DNA of 7,141 nt, taken from Candidatus Woesearchaeota archaeon. GTDB lineage: Archaea; Nanobdellota; Nanobdellia; Woesearchaeales; SM23-78. The notes below the pieces were generated by a model, which was given only the letters and a program-made list of their open reading frames with translations, made no database searches and was not told where the DNA came from. Both the position numbers and the translations under genes were made by a program. The stretch's first letter is position 1, and each line of letters begins with the position of its first letter. This document shows, in pieces, positions 6,544-7,141 of this stretch. The DNA lies in the NCBI GenBank assembly GCA_019322375.1, contig JAHWIP010000033.1, forward strand, positions 1 to 7,141, given 5' to 3'.

Positions 6544-6555
6544 TTACTATCCCCC
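6544..6555 (-). promoter_or_regulatory. Ribosome binding site of the RuBisCO-like gene
   Basis: GGGGGATAGTAA stands directly before the ATG at 6543, with the G5 run seven bases from it. This is a clear Shine-Dalgarno and supports this start. The trailing GATAGTA is nearly the same as the sequence before alaE. Confidence 0.6.
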
Positions 6556-6598
6556 GAAGGCAACATATTACATTCCTCTGATAAATAATTTTTTCCCC

Positions 6599-6608
6599 GT
6601 ATATATAC
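6599..6608 (-). promoter_or_regulatory. TATA box/palindrome for the RuBisCO-like gene
   Basis: GTATATATAC is a perfect 10-base palindrome. Read on the minus strand as a TATA box, it predicts transcription starting near 6577 and a leader of about 34 bases, long enough to carry the visible Shine-Dalgarno. It lies between the divergent genes and could also be bound by a dimeric regulator. Confidence 0.45.
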
Positions 6609-6623
6609 TGGATTATGAAAAGA

Positions 6624-6631
6624 TTTAAATA
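6624..6631 (+). promoter_or_regulatory. TATA box for the HTH regulator (leaderless)
   Basis: TTTAAATA is centred about 26 bases before the ATG at 6654, so transcription should start at the ATG itself. No Shine-Dalgarno lies in front of this start, as expected for a leaderless archaeal mRNA. Confidence 0.55.
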
Positions 6632-6653
6632 ATGATGTTGTTTACCTGAAGCC

Positions 6654-7141
6654 ATGTGGACCTTGAAATTTGTTTACCAGCACAAAGACTGCATGTATTC
6701 GCCAAAAGTCAAAGAACTTAATATTGTGTTCTATGGCTATCCACTGAACTGGTATAAGAAAAAAAATTATTTGTACATAACAGCCCTGCAAATTGTAGAA
6801 GGCAAGCTTACAAATGTCAAGAAATATTTTAATTACTTGAAAAGCAAATCTTACAAAGCAGAAAAAATAAGCGACAATGCCTTTCTTACTCTAAGAAGGG
6901 TTTCAAAAAACAAAAAATACTATCAATTGCTTTACAGCCCTATAATATTTTACTCGCATCCAATAATCCACAAACAAGGAATTGAGTATTTTGAGATTTC
7001 TTCATGGGAAAAAGATCCTCTAAGCGAAATATTCCAATATCTGAAAAAAAACAAGAATACTACCAAGCTAAGGCTTCTAAGCTTTAACCAGGAAAAACTA
7101 AAAGAAATATTCTTGGTGAAAACTGTTAGAAAACTAACACC
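6654..7141 (+). CDS. HTH_10/Bat-like archaeal transcription regulator, N-terminal part
   Basis: The frame is open from ATG 6654 to the window end (162 codons visible), and the 3' part is missing. The start MWTLKFVYQHKDCMYSPKVKE, with FYGYPLNWY soon after, matches a group of archaeal (notably Woesearchaeota-type) proteins that carry this sensor-like N-terminal region before an HTH_10 (Bat-type) DNA-binding domain. Further matching parts are a 'NAFLTLRRV' strand near residue 77, YSPIIFYSHPIIHKQG near 94-109, and a WEKDPL helix start. The visible sequence breaks off at 'VRKLT', where the HTH_10 region typically begins with 'LT-x-x-Q'. The DNA-binding domain itself is therefore not seen. It would be a cytoplasmic transcription factor. 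Its divergent position makes the RuBisCO-like/alaE operon a possible target, which is inference from gene order. It is Lys- and Tyr-rich with no membrane segment. Confidence 0.7.
   Translation, partial: MWTLKFVYQHKDCMYSPKVKELNIVFYGYPLNWYKKKNYLYITALQIVEGKLTNVKKYFNYLKSKSYKAEKISDNAFLTLRRVSKNKKYYQLLYSPIIFYSHPIIHKQGIEYFEISSWEKDPLSEIFQYLKKNKNTTKLRLLSFNQEKLKEIFLVKTVRKLT

Noticed and set aside
6599..6608. Start of a repeat array or CRISPR leader
   Set aside because: The palindrome occurs once and no spaced repeats follow it.
6467..6655. Minus-strand frame of 62 codons overlapping the start of the RuBisCO-like gene
   Set aside because: It runs across the predicted TATA box and Shine-Dalgarno of the RuBisCO-like gene in another frame and resembles no family.

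Overview
The window looks like a piece of a DPANN archaeal chromosome, most likely from the Woesearchaeota/Pacearchaeota (Nanoarchaeota-related) group. The strongest pointers are an archaeal-type translation initiation factor 5B without the long bacterial IF2 N-terminal region, TATA boxes placed about 26-28 bases before start codons (leaderless transcription), a partial regulator of the archaeal HTH_10/Bat-like class, and a lipoprotein with a CGDGxC cysteine cluster and S-layer-like modules. The lineage is inferred from gene content and was not tested by phylogeny.

Layout. Bases 2-316 (+) are the 3' end of a solute-binding protein of the branched-chain amino-acid (LivK) type, followed by a T-rich terminator. 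Facing it is a minus-strand operon, read from right to left: infB/aIF5B (3308-1518), a class I SAM methyltransferase (1515-874) and a stand-alone RsmF-type PUA RNA-binding protein (850-380). The methyltransferase start is tucked against the infB stop. Its DNA is clearly more AT-rich than infB. A 67-base divergent promoter separates infB from a 576-residue lipoprotein gene on the plus strand (3376-5106).

The lipoprotein gene ends tail-to-tail, overlapping by 20 bases, with a second minus-strand operon: a short, divergent RuBisCO-family protein (6543-5614) and then an AlaE-type alanine exporter (5608-5087). The RuBisCO relative keeps the KDDD motif equivalent to the metal/carbamate site. It appears to lack several catalytic residues and the usual C-terminal tail, so it is best called a RuBisCO-like protein of unknown reaction. 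Divergent from it, after a 110-base promoter region, is the N-terminal part of an HTH_10-family transcription regulator (6654 onward), cut by the window end.

How the genes may work together. The first operon groups translation initiation with possible RNA-related functions. The second pairs a possible sugar-phosphate or enolate enzyme with an amino-acid exporter next to a divergent regulator. This is the most unusual grouping here and the best candidate for an undescribed functional unit, but the link is inferred from gene order only. No CRISPR array, insertion sequence, tRNA, rRNA or intein was seen.
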